A stretch of DNA of 64,000 nucleotides from assembly GCA_028829895.1 (NCBI GenBank), contig CM054183.1, positions 74,449,571 through 74,513,570 of the forward strand. The letters are read 5' to 3'. The DNA is from Sinotaia quadrata (taxonomy: Eukaryota > Mollusca > Gastropoda > Architaenioglossa > Viviparidae). Positions 24,880 to 34,642 of this stretch are shown here, piece after piece (the first letter of the stretch is position 1; each line of letters opens with the position of its first letter). The position numbers were made by a program, and so were the translations under genes. The notes beneath the pieces are model-generated. The model made no database searches. It was given only the letters and a program-made list of their open reading frames with translations, and was not told the DNA's origin.

Positions 24880-25255
24880 GAAGCCTTTCCACACTAGATT
24901 TCCGTTTTCTGGAACCCTGGGCTTCAGGGAAGGCCGCTCCCATAGAATATAAAGAGCGTGTGTGGTTTGAGTGAGTGTCTAGTCACTGTTAGATGAGAGT
25001 CACTGTTAGTGGTACTACTACATTTGAGTGAGAGTCTCTGAGGGTGTCTATCTACATACAAATAAAGACTATGTAACAACTACCAGGCGTTGTCAAATCT
25101 GTTGTCATGACTGCCGCCCATCATCGTCTTGCGTCAGTATTGTCTCTATGTTTGTGACCCGGGTTCTACCACTCTGGAACTCCATTCACTACACAGAGTT
25201 AATTTGTGAACATGAATGTCACACTCACGTCTTCGTGATTTAATAAATTCTTACC
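24880..25255 (+). repeat. Possible solo LTR or promoter-like repeat fragment
   Basis: A TATAAAG box at 24948-24954 is followed about 110 bases later by AATAAAG at 25061. This is the TATA-to-polyadenylation spacing expected of an LTR U3-R unit. The region is less AT-rich than its flanks. No second copy, primer-binding site or domain was found, so this rests on spacing alone. Confidence 0.25.
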
Positions 25256-27059
25256 GCCATCATTATTGTTTCTTATAAAGCTTTTTTATGTTATCCCCAA
25301 GTTTACAAGTATGTTTTCTTTCATATGTTGTCTTCATTTTTATAACTATGTCAGGTCGGGATTGGGGGTCTTGTTGTAGTCGATGTAACTATAATGTTTT
25401 AAATATTGTTTGAATGTAAATACTCATGACACCTAATACTGCTGATATGAGAGTGGATATGTAGTTGGTCAGGTAGGGTTTTAAGTATTTTTATAACAGT
25501 TTTAAAATCTTTTTTAAAAAACCTACGCCACACAAGACAACTCAGTAAGATTTTCTTCATCTGAAGAAGTAAATTCAGATGTAACTTTGGCCCTGAATGG
25601 GTCTGGAATCCATGTAAACCTCTCCATATTATCTTCTTGAAAAGTAATTTGCAAACCAGTTACTGTGATAGAGGGAAACAACACACACATTATGAAACTG
25701 GTTGAGAAGGCTTCTGCTCTAAGAAAGAAAAATATAAAGATGTTGGAAGACTGTTTCTTCCTGCTGTAGCAGTTTGTGATATCTAGTTAAGTTGATTTCT
25801 CTCATACCGGTATATAAAATTTTGTTGCTTTATCTAAACAAATACTCATTTTTATGGCAATAATTCTTCCTTGTAAAGGAAAACAGTTTCCTTTACAATT
25901 ACCAGATTCAAATCCACAATAAAGAGAAAGTAAGCTATATCAACTTGTTGCAGTAGTACTGTAAAAGTTTATTAACATAGGTTGACAAAATAGCCATTGC
26001 TATTGTAGAAAAAACAGAGGTCAGTGCTTTTTTCCCTTCAAAATTCCTTGTCCCTCCAATAAAAAGTACAAGGAGGAGTAACTTAAGATGAATTGACATA
26101 CTACACATACTGGATAGAAAATGCTAACTATTCATTTCCATTAAAAAGAAGAAATAACAGCACTAAATAACCAGAATATTCAAGTTTGTTTAGTGTTTGT
26201 TTCTATAAATTCTAAAGCTACTTGCTAGTTGAGTTGATTCTATGAATTGTTTTATAATTATATACAAATAAACAATTCCAGGCTACACTCAAGCAAGCAT
26301 AAACAAATGAACTTGTTACTAACAAAACACATGATTAGAGCAATTACTGTAAGACAAGTATATAAAGTTACTGTTATTACTACTATACACACTAATGTTA
26401 GACAGGTATACATATCTGAACTTTGTGACTATAAAAACTGTCTGAGTGTAGTGATGCACTGGAGTGATCATGTGATGTCTCTGCACCTATTTTATTCTGA
26501 TAGTCAACAGAATAATATGACACCAAACAAAACAGAATGATATATTATAATCAGTTCAAATGCAAATATTTGTAATATTTGAAGACTGAGGTACATTTAA
26601 TACTGAAGTTGTAGAGTACATTAGCTATTTATTGTTAGACCAGTCATATTCATGAGAATCAAAGAGAGCAAGAAGCCATATTTATATTTGCATAGATCCA
26701 GAGGTTTATAGAAAGGCAGATAAAGCAGTACAAAAGAAGCAATAGTAGTTTGTGCGAAAATGGCCTTCATTGTGGTCTGCATCAACAAATCAGACCAAAA
26801 TAAAATTTCAATGATTTTCATTCAAGAACGATATTAAAAATGACAAGACCACCAAACAAAAATACCACCACCAAAGTATTGAAAATGGTGTGTGTTGTTC
26901 ATGAAGTCTTAATAATCAAGAAATATTTTATATGCCAGTAAACCCCATATCATTTGTGAATAACAGTTATGCATTACTCAAGGGACAGAAAAGGGTAAGT
27001 ATATTACAAGCAATTTATTAATTAACAATCCATATGTATTAACTATTAGTACATATTAC

Positions 27060-27480
27060 TGACATGTGTTAATGAGCACAACAACCACAAGCAAAACTTC
27101 CAAAAGGAGTGGGTATGAGCTATGGTGATCCATGTCATCCATAATTAGATCTAGGTATACTATAGTGACTGCTCAGTGCCTGAACTAAACCATGGCTGGC
27201 ATGATTTAGCAGGCTGACATCTAAGGGTAGGATGCGAGTGTGACAGGAGGTGGAGTGTTCTAAATTGAGCCACCAGTGACAGTTCTCTCATCTATCGCAA
27301 GATTGGCTTGCTTCCCTGTCAGTTTCCCTTGCACCCCTTTGCGTTACCCATATCTGTGCCTCATCCTCAACTATGCAGAAACCTAGCTGGTGTATAGACA
27401 TAATGGCTGCATTATCATGGGTGTCCATTCACAATTTAATACCCGGGTATTAGCAAGGCAATGGGTACCTGGGACAAGTT
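27060..27480. repeat. Dispersed repeat S, copy 1
   Basis: Similar in direct orientation to 47550-47815. Shared stretches include 'GCACAACAACCACAAG', 'TAATTAGATCTAGGTA', 'GGCACGATTTAG'-like sequence and 'GTGTATAGACATAA'. The 10-bp palindrome TACCCGGGTA near the 3' end is also shared. This copy carries about 110 extra bases (roughly 27270-27385) absent from the other. No ORF. Confidence 0.75.
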
Positions 27481-27582
27481 GCCACCACTATCCATAACAC
27501 ATTTTTGTAACTTAATGTAAGAGTATATTTGTATTTATAGACATATCTTGTGGAAATACTTGAGTATTTGCAAGAAGATACA

Positions 27583-27584
<2 letters not shown>

Positions 27585-27625
<41 letters not shown>
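27585..27625. repeat. (CA)n microsatellite
   Basis: About 20 uninterrupted CA units. Confidence 0.97.
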
Positions 27626-27627
<2 letters not shown>

Positions 27628-28102
27628 TGACACACATCAAATATAAACACATCATGTACAGTCACTCATAAATAAGACTGAACCTTGTACAGAAAACACA
27701 ACAGCATCTACACAAATGAATGGTTTCTAAATGTCCTTGTACAATTTTTGCTGATAATCGCAAAAGGTTTCATCAACAGAGACATTTGTGCTTAAAACTA
27801 TCTTCCCATTCTAACCTTTGTTGTTTCCGCGGACGGCGCGATGTATAAACTAAAAAAAAGAAAATTAAAAAAAAAAGGTGTGCTGTGAGTGACATATAGT
27901 TCATCATTATTTGGGAGACAGTAATGATTGGTAAATACATTTAGCACAAACTGGTAAAGTAGTTAAAATTAATCTGTGGAGCCTTAGTAAGGGTTATAAT
28001 ATTTATATCATTCTAGTTAATCATTAGCGATAAATTGTCATTAACGGAATCGTTAATCAGGATGATATGGATGGAGTGTAGGGGGCGCTTCCAGCTTCCG
28101 CC

Positions 28103-28150
28103 GCTTTCGCGCTGGGTGAGGGGGGTGTGGGGGAAAAGGGAGGGGGTGGT
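28103..28150 (+). other. G-quadruplex-capable G-tracts in left terminal repeat
   Basis: From about 28114 the plus strand has at least four runs of three or more G separated by 1-4 bases (GGG, GGGGGG, GGGGG, GGG, GGGGG). The right terminal repeat has an even longer G-tract series on the minus strand (C-runs at 30883-30922). Both ends therefore place G-tracts on the strand reading inward. Confidence 0.8.
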
Positions 28151-29430
28151 TTAGCCCACTGGCTATGTCAAAGTAGTTCTCATGTATCGTTTCCAATTGG
28201 ACAGTTGTCCGCAGAGTTGTTTGGTGGCTTACTCGTTACCTCATGCCTGGCCGGTCAAGGCTGTCTGTCATTCTGAGCTCTTGTTGTTCGGGTGTATTCC
28301 TTTTTTATTTTTTTTTATTTTTTTTTTGTAAATTATTTTTTTTATATATATATATATATATTTTTAACAAATTTTTATTTAAAAAAAACAACAAAGAATC
28401 CAACACCCTTCTTGTTTTTGTCCTCTTTTTTTTTTCTTTTATATTATTTAGCAGTTCTGATTATTATTATTTTTTCCCTTTTATTTTTTCCTTTCTCCTG
28501 TTAATCTTTTATCATTTGGCTTATTATTTGTTCAATTTTACTTGTTTATTTCTTTACTCTAGATTTTGCTTTTATTTACCTGGTTATAATAATTTAATTA
28601 GTTGTTTTTATATATCCATTATTATTTCCTTATTTACTTTGTAATTTTGTTGTATAAATTTAGGTGGTCCTCCCAATCATTACTTTAGTCGACCAATGGT
28701 GGGGCGGTAGGGGGCATCACTGGGGAAGCAGATGGAATGTAAAAAAGGACAGACCTCCTGGGTGCAATGGGGTTGGGATGAAATAATAAACATATATAAG
28801 TTACTACATGCACTTTCCAGACGATACTTCAACAATACAACACACACACACAAAAAAAAAAGTTCCTTTAACACATAGGTCCCATCCGTGGAAAAAACAT
28901 AGGTTTATTATCCGACACTAGCTCCCAACTCATTCCCAGTGGGTGACTGAGTGGAGGCAGATTACCGGCACCGGTTTGGGGGGTTATAGGTCTTGGGAAT
29001 AAATCAAAAATCAAGGTTTGGGGGGTAAATTTCACACTGAAACCAGAGCACCCCTTTAGGCTTCGTTGCGAGCTGTGTGTCTGAGGTATCCAGTGTGAGA
29101 TTGTGGGGACTATAAAAAAGATGATTATATATCTCGAGCTATGTCTATAGTAGGCATCTATTGCTTGAGAACCATCTCGCAATACCTCCTGTGGTTTGTG
29201 CGAGAGGGAAAGGTTATGTTGTGGTTGGGTTCGTGGCCTTGTGGGGTGGTGGGGGAATGTGGGTGGGTGGGACCTGCCCATCGCATTTGCCACATTGAGT
29301 GGTGGTACTATGGGGCGCGCCAGGTCCGTTATCTTGGGACGTTGTTTTGGGTCGGTTTGTCTGCCGCCACCCAGCCCAATCAGGATGATATTAAACGCGG
29401 ACACTATATATATAAAATAAACATAAATAT

Positions 29431-30153
29431 ATGATGAACACACTTCGCATCGGACCACCGACGGAGAAGCACGCAGGAAATTACTATGGAAAAACGTACC
29501 ACTCGCTCCACCATCAACACTTCTACCTGCCTTTTACAGACCGGGAGGAGGAATCCAAAGTCAGAAATCACGCCCGGTGCAGATTAGTAGAAGTATATGA
29601 TGAGGAGGTGCGTGCCCACCGCCGCATATACCTTGCACCTTTCTGCCTTAAAATCGATACAGGCAACGAAAAAATCAATACAGCATACAGTTATTTACTG
29701 CGCGAAACATTCGACCAAGCAAGTGAGGTAGGCGTGTGTGAAGCCTATACAATTTTCAAGAATTGGCACCTCATCAAAATAGAGGATAAGAAATCTACAA
29801 CATGTGCTGACAACGAAACACAAACGTCCATCAACACGACTGACCAAGAAAGTAACACGCACATCGTGTGGAAAATTCCACCAACCACAAAAGTCAACGC
29901 CACACAGACTTCGACTGGAAAAATTAACACCAAAGTGGCATTTTCCCAGACACCAACTCCAGCGTCGGAAGAAAAGAAAACCCAAACACAAAGGACTACA
30001 AGTGAAGAAAAGAAAACTCAAACAGAGACAAAGAAGAAAAAGGAAAAACCTCATAAAGCCGCTAATACAGACTACCAACATCGAGACGAAGGAAAAAAAA
30101 ATCCAAACGACAAACGTCCACATGAACGAACCTCAACAATCCAACGAATTTGA
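29431..30153 (+). CDS. Unrecognised protein with N-terminal domain and four TQT motifs
   Basis: A 240-residue ORF starts at the first of two ATG codons, directly downstream of a TATATATAAAAT stretch. Residues 1-120 have mixed, globular-looking composition (FYLPFTDREE, ARCRLVEVYDEEV, RIYLAPFCLKID). Residues 121-205 are Thr/Lys/Glu-rich and contain TQT at 130-132, 158-160, 184-186 and 196-198, with SQT at 172-174. The last two TQTs lie in a 12-residue duplication of SEEKKTQT. TQT is the anchor of short motifs bound by dynein light chain LC8, often in arrays, so multivalent LC8 binding is a testable idea, not a demonstrated role. The C-terminus after about residue 205 may be frameshifted, because the theme continues in the next frame. 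I do not recognise the N-terminal domain. Confidence 0.5.
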   Translation: MMNTLRIGPPTEKHAGNYYGKTYHSLHHQHFYLPFTDREEESKVRNHARCRLVEVYDEEVRAHRRIYLAPFCLKIDTGNEKINTAYSYLLRETFDQASEVGVCEAYTIFKNWHLIKIEDKKSTTCADNETQTSINTTDQESNTHIVWKIPPTTKVNATQTSTGKINTKVAFSQTPTPASEEKKTQTQRTTSEEKKTQTETKKKKEKPHKAANTDYQHRDEGKKNPNDKRPHERTSTIQRI

Positions 30154-30691
30154 TAACATACTGGACCAGGTTTCAAGGGAACTCGAGGCCGTGCCCCTCT
30201 CACCCATACCAGCGATGCCGCCTCGACCACCAACAACGGCGACAACTACAACAGCATCAACATCAGAATGCCAGCCCACTCCACCACCAACAACAACAAC
30301 AAAAGAGGGCGAAAGGAAAAAAAGACGGCGCCCGCCACCACATATTCGGAGGCAACAACAGTGCCCTCGACAACAACCTCAACAACATCGCGGACAACAA
30401 CAACAACAGGGGCAGTACCAGGAACAACATTACCCCTCTTGGGGTTATTTTAACCATCCAATGGCTGATTTAATCCAACTGCTACTCGACCATCTGTACT
30501 GGCCGCCAGCGCCCACCTTCAGGCATCCCAACGGACACCGGGGACAGCCACGACAACAACAACGCCGCCGCCAGCGCCCACATGCAAGCATCCCAACGGA
30601 CACCGGGGACAGCCTCGACAACCACAATGACGCCACCAGTGAAGAGACCGGGAAGTCGAACAACCCGGGCACATGTACACACTGGATATAG
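30015..30691 (+). CDS. Overlapping second frame: basic, Pro/Thr/Gln-rich continuation
   Basis: This frame is open through the preceding ORF's tail. It contains NIETKEKKIQTTNVHMNE, echoing the KKTQT theme, then FDNILDQVSRELEAVPLSPI and long Pro, Thr and Gln runs from CAA/ACA triplets. It then gives WGYFNHPMADLIQLLLDHLY and ends at a stop at 30689-30691. The most likely relation is a single ancestral protein broken by a one-base change in the A-rich stretch at 30027-30100. Programmed +1 frameshifting or two separate proteins are alternatives. The last 150 bases cover a 65-bp tandem duplication that shifts frame. The start given is the approximate crossover, not a start codon. Confidence 0.35.
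30506..30635. repeat. 65-bp tandem duplication
   Basis: Units begin CCAGCGCCCAC at 30506 and 30571 and share 'GCATCCCAACGGACACCGGG' and 'GACAGCC'. The period is not a multiple of three, so the duplication disrupts any reading frame across it. Confidence 0.85.
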
Positions 30692-30997
30692 ATCTGGTGT
30701 GTTACTAGCCTGGGCTCTGTAAGACACCCCCCCCTCACCATAACACCAGAAACGGCAACAACATCAACGCCACCGCCAGGAACAACAATAACATCGACTT
30801 CAACCCACGGACCACCGGGTCTGGAGCCCGCCTTTGCCGGCCAGACATGTTTTCTCAACGGGCACACGCAGCAGCAGAAAGGCACCCCCCTCCCTCTCCC
30901 CCCCCTCCCTCTCCCCCCCCTCCAAACGCGAAAGCGGCGGAAGCCGGAAGCGTTCCCCACATTAACAACATATATGATGAAAAAACTGCAAACTTAC

Positions 30998-31155
30998 TCA
31001 TTTGGATCCGTATACTGACTGCCCCCAAGAAAGCCATAACGATCAGTTTGCGCTATAGAAAATCCATTAACAGATAACTTTTCGTCTCGATGATTGGCAT
31101 TTTTTTGCACTTCCTCATCGGGATGTTCCTCATAGTTGGAATGAGAATCAGCCAT
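30998..31155 (-). CDS. TBC1D10: TBC1D10-type Rab GAP, coding exon 1 (start codon)
   Basis: ATG at 31155 opens a 158-nt exon ending at a gtaagt donor in phase 2. It encodes MADSHSNYEEHPDEEVQKNA, then an acidic/polar leader, then NGFSIAQTDRYGFLGGSQ. The last part matches the conserved pre-TBC motif of TBC1D10A (NGFAERRIDKFGFIVGSQ), so this is the true N-terminus region and not a shadow frame. Only two bases after a possible tttgtgtttag acceptor does the ATG occur, so an upstream non-coding 5'-UTR exon is possible. The protein starts 929 bases from the divergent ATXN2 ATG. The GC-rich inverted-repeat element ends 39 bases beyond the donor. Confidence 0.9.
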
Positions 31156-32084
31156 TACTAAACACAAAAATAAATTACTTGCTTACACTTTATAAAAAAA
31201 TTACTTTGGTGTAAAATCTACACGATATAGTGTTTTATCAGTATCGCAGGTGCATTTTCGCTTTTGGAAACAAACACTGTCAGAAGAACTTTGCGTGATA
31301 GCCATAATTCTAATTATTGTCCATAACTTCTATTATTTACAATGAAGCAATAAATTTTAATTTAAAAAAATTGTAAACTGAATGTATAACACTTAATCCA
31401 AAATAAAAATAAAATCTTTTAAGTGTGCAATTGCACTTATATAGAACAAACCGGAAGTCACTATCAGTATCACGGAAGTGAGATTTTGATTACTCTCAAA
31501 AACAAATTTGCTATTTCATACACTATTTCTTTAAGATTTTTCATAATAGCTCCTATTTGATAAGACATATAACAAATTCAATACTAACTAAAAATAGGAA
31601 AAAACTTATATTATCATGTTATCATTTTGAACAACTCACTAAGTTGTATACATTTAATCAAGCACAGTGCTTCATAAAATAGTTCTTGAGTTTCATCAAA
31701 AATTTAGTTTTCATATCGAAAAAATATTACATTATACATTGCTATCATATTGCTAAAATTCTAAACAATTAAAAGTAACTAATATTGTTTTGTTTGTTAT
31801 AGCAAAATAACTTGTGACATCACCAGTGATGAGATGATATTCATGCGCAAAAATGAATGAGCGCTGTTACTCAAGATTACGTCTATAGATAGACAAGCAA
31901 CAGTGGAAGACATTTTTTTTTTTAAAAGTGTGATTATATCAAGTTGTTATTTTGCTGTATATGAACATTTTACAACTTAAAATTTCAAGCTATTGATGCC
32001 AAATCCAAATATATTTTAAGCGCAGTGGTCGCTAGATCACATATCTTCGAATTGCTGCACAGACGAGTAGCCTCCGAGTTCGTG
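31156..32084. promoter_or_regulatory. Putative bidirectional promoter between TBC1D10 and ATXN2
   Basis: This 929-bp gap separates two divergent start codons. Two ETS/GABP-type sites, CCGGAAGT at 31451-31458 and ACGGAAGT at 31472-31479, lie 21 bp apart in the same orientation. A CRE-like TGACATCACC at 31814-31823 and a TGCGCA near 31843 lie nearer ATXN2. There is no TATA box at a convincing position for either gene, which fits a housekeeping divergent promoter. Transcription starts are not determined. Confidence 0.6.
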
Positions 32085-32158
32085 ATGGCGACCAGGGAAC
32101 AGGCTAGCAGGAGGACTTCAGGTAGTAGGTCCTTAGCAAGGCCCCTAAATAATTCAAG
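32085..32158 (+). CDS. ATXN2: Ataxin-2, coding exon 1 (start codon)
   Basis: The ATG at 32085 sits in a good context (gtgATGg). The 74-nt exon ends at a gtaaaa donor in phase 2. It encodes MATREQASRRTSGSRSLARP then LNNS and part of Arg25, a basic, low-complexity leader like those of invertebrate ataxin-2 proteins. It has no conserved domain of its own. The call rests on phase continuity with exon 2 and the LSm exons downstream. There is no polyglutamine tract, unlike human ATXN2. Ataxin-2 is a cytoplasmic RNA-binding protein of stress granules and translation control that recruits poly(A)-binding protein through a C-terminal PAM2 motif, which lies beyond the window. Confidence 0.75.
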
Positions 32159-32999
32159 GTAAAATAATTAATAATATTAGAATCTAATATTGTCTTCGTA
32201 TAAATATTAATTTAAATTGAACAGTTTAACGAGTTTTCTTAGTTAATGCAGATCCCCTTACTGTCTTTGACCCATTGCCCTCGGTGATAACTATTGCATT
32301 ACAAATACAATGTTATTAATAAAACTGATTGTTATGATGATTTTAGATTCTTTAAAATACAAAACAAAACCCATTAAGACTAACACAAAACAGCACAGTA
32401 AAAAGAACAAGAAAAGTGTTGTGTTGTACTTTAAAAAAAGATACATTTATATATATATTAGGCCTAATTATTAATATCATATCAATTAAATACGCTGAAA
32501 ATGAAATCATGCTCTGCTTATTACTTTGGCCGTTGCTAGATGTACGGTCTTCTCTCTAGACTAGGTCAGTTGTTTTTTTTACACCTGCGGACCAGTGAAA
32601 ATAGAAATATTTCGCGGACCGCTAAAGGAGAAATAAAAATCATTATATAGGCCCTTATAATTTATTTTAATTTTTATATAGTATTTTGCATATGCCTATT
32701 ACTAGTATTAGTTTTTAAATCTAATATTATAAAATGAAAATTCTATAGTTATTTAAAATAATAAGAAACTGAGCAGTAAACAAAAATGCTAATAATAGAA
32801 TGCCTTGAGAAAGCAATATTTAATTGATAGAATTCAAATAAAGTTAGTGCAAAATCTGTTTGCTAGAATATTTGATAACCCTGGCTGCAGCATTTTTTCT
32901 GAGAAATAGGTACTGCATTAACATCCATTAATTTTCTCTGTTTGGTTTTTATGACTGAAAAAGTCTTCTATTTTCTAAGACAAATAGGTAGTCGAAATA

Positions 33000-34020
33000 T
33001 GACTAACAGTGACTTTAATAGCTCTAACTTGTCTAAGAGATGTATATTTTTTCCAATGATAAATATCCAGAATTGAGAAAATGATTGTATTTATGTTGGG
33101 ACAGCAGAGTGACATCAGAAGACAACTTAATCATTTTTTTCCCCACAAGGATTAAGTTGACATCTTTTATGAATAGATAATTAATCCAGTGGTTACCTTT
33201 TTGATCCTCATTTTCAGGGTAATAATGATTAAAGTTTGAGCTAATGCCCTTAAATGTTGACTTATTATATTGAATATGGCTTTCCAGTAACAGCAGCAGC
33301 AATAAAATGGTCTTGCAAAAGTGGAAACATTTCTGTATCTTTCTCTTTTATGTGACTATCCCAAAGAACCATCTACTTTTTGAAAGCATCCATCTTATTT
33401 CTCAGTGTAAAAATATTTGTGCAAAACTCCTGAAGAGAAATATTGTTTGTTGAGAAGGCTAAATATGTCCACCATATATGCAAGTTTAGCCATCCATTCC
33501 TCATCCAACAAAGGATCTACCAGGGCAGAGTTTCTCTCTAGCATAAACTGTTTTAATTCTTTCCTTCGTTCAAAAAGGCGTGAAAGAACCCTTCCTCTTG
33601 TTAATGTTAGCCACCTCACTTCTGCATTGAGAAGGAGATGTCGGTCTTGCGAGTCCATACTCTCACACATTGTCGAGAATAGCCTGGTGTTCATAGCTAG
33701 ACTACAAATTTCATTTATGATCTTCACCGCATCATTCATGACAGAAATTAGTTCAGTAGAAAGCTTCTTTACAAATAGATGCTTCCGTTGGATCATACAG
33801 TGAGTGGACAAAATTTCTGGATGAGCAACTACATTTATTTTTGCAACTACACCTGAGCGATGTCCAGTCATGCTTGCAGCACTGTCTGTACACACTCCGA
33901 TGCCCTGCACTTGAAAATACTCATCAAGAGCACTAAATATCCCTGAACTAGTGGTCTGTCCAGGTAAGTCAAAGCAACTAAGTTCTTCCTTAAAGTAGGT
34001 AGCGGCGCACGTCAGCAAAA
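33000..34020 (-). pseudogene. hAT-superfamily transposase remnant, ZBED5/SCAND3-like
   Basis: The open stretch 34018-33395 (minus) reads GVCTDSAASMTGHRSGVVAK, HPEILSTHCMIQRKHL, LLLNAEVRWLTLTRGRVLSR, LFERRKELKQFMLE and DEEWMAKLAYMVDIFSLLN. These correspond in order to the catalytic-domain blocks of ZBED5-like proteins, a hAT-derived family found as transposons and as domesticated genes. The motif THCMIHREHL is nearly intact. After a frameshift near 33310, the stretch to about 33030 continues with MIKLSSDVTLLSQ and related C-terminal sequence. The N-terminal BED finger and the last dimerisation block are not seen. It is a decayed transposon, not a host gene, because stops interrupt it and no exon structure supports it. 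Confidence 0.8.
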
Positions 34021-34235
34021 GCTGGCAGACAACTGAGAGAAGTTTCTAAATTACATGCTTTTTCACTAATGAAAAGATGGTTAATAATTCATTGATCAGA
34101 ATAAACTTGGTATCCAATGAAAGATCAAGTCTTTGTCTTTTCTGCTCTTTGTTTAGTGTTTAAAATTTATCATACATCATTTTTGTGGTAAGAAAATTTA
34201 CACACTCAAGCCATGTATGTCATCCACTGTCATGC

Positions 34236-34620
34236 TTAACTCTTTACTGGGCAGTGCGCCCAAAAACGCCAATACATCATATCGCAAAACACCCAACCAT
34301 AGCAACCAGAGCTCTTTCCTTCTCGTATCTACAGGATATCTGGTGTCTACAGGAAGTATGACGTTTGTACGATTTCTGCACCATTTCGAAACGTTTTCTC
34401 CTTGCTTCGTTCATTTTTTCATAAAGTTTTCTTTGTTTTTCGCGTTTGGTGTTTCAAATGGATTTCTCAGAAATCATCGATTGATAGTGAGGAGTTTACT
34501 GGATTCAATTTATCGGATAATGAGGTAAGAGAATTTTATTTTGAATTGGATGATAGGATTAGAAGTGACATTAGTGTCACTAGCGTGCACATGTATCATC
34601 TTTCAAATTTTGGAGGATAG
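34236..34620 (+). pseudogene. piggyBac-type transposon 5' fragment
   Basis: It begins TTAACTCTTTACTGGGCAG, the TTAA target plus a piggyBac-like terminus. At 34463-34618 it encodes an acidic stretch (IDSEEFTGFNLSDNEVREF, then FELDDRIRSDISVTS) resembling the acidic N-terminus of piggyBac transposases. No catalytic domain follows, because the Mutator-like element begins at about 34643. Either that element inserted into it or the 3' part was lost. Confidence 0.5.
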
Positions 34621-34642
34621 AGTGTCAGGACAATCATGGTAG

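Larger units (their letters stand above)
28081..30958 (+). mobile_element. GC-rich 2.9 kb element with long inverted terminal repeats, unclassified
   Basis: The left end (from 28081, GGGGGCGCTTCCAGCTTCCG then CCGCTTTCGCG) and the reverse complement of the right end (from 30958, GGGGAACGCTTCCGGCTTCC then GCCGCTTTCGCG) match closely over about 31 bases. Both are followed by a G-tract region and then by a second matching block (left CATGCCTGGCCGGTCAAGG near 28241; right CATGTCTGGCCGGCAAAGG, ending near 30846), so the inverted repeats extend about 110-190 bases. The interior is less AT-rich than the surroundings except for a T-rich stretch at 28300-28660. It carries one long plus-strand ORF pair (29431-30691). 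No transposase, polymerase or integrase motif was recognised and no target duplication is clear. It sits 39 bases from the TBC1D10 exon 1 donor. Confidence 0.7.
18080..30997. other. TBC1D10 intron 1 (12.9 kb)
   Basis: This is the largest TBC1D10 intron in the window. It contains the INT-before-RT gypsy element, a possible copia RNase H trace, an LTR-like piece near 25 kb, dispersed repeat S, a CA microsatellite and the 2.9 kb GC-rich inverted-repeat element, all listed separately. In 18080-18530, 24320-24880, 25260-27060 and 27630-28080 I see only AT-rich sequence without domains. Part of 19260-20370, between the LTR and the first recognisable pol motif, should have held gag and protease, but I recognise neither. 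Confidence 0.7.

Noticed and set aside
27450..27665. Open frame with a Cys-Val repeat
   Set aside because: Translation of the CA microsatellite.
28243..28644. 133-residue Phe/Tyr/Leu-rich open frame
   Set aside because: It is produced by the T-rich stretch; composition is that of poly-T translation, not a membrane protein.
28868..29458. 196-residue minus-strand open frame inside the GC-rich element
   Set aside because: No recognised domain or repeat structure, and it opposes the main ORF; kept out as unsupported, though not excluded.
30268..30453. Extra plus- and minus-strand frames across the CAA/ACA-rich stretch, including minus 30445-30960
   Set aside because: Triplet-biased and GC-rich low complexity keeps several frames open at once; no frame but 29431 and its continuation shows domain-like sequence.
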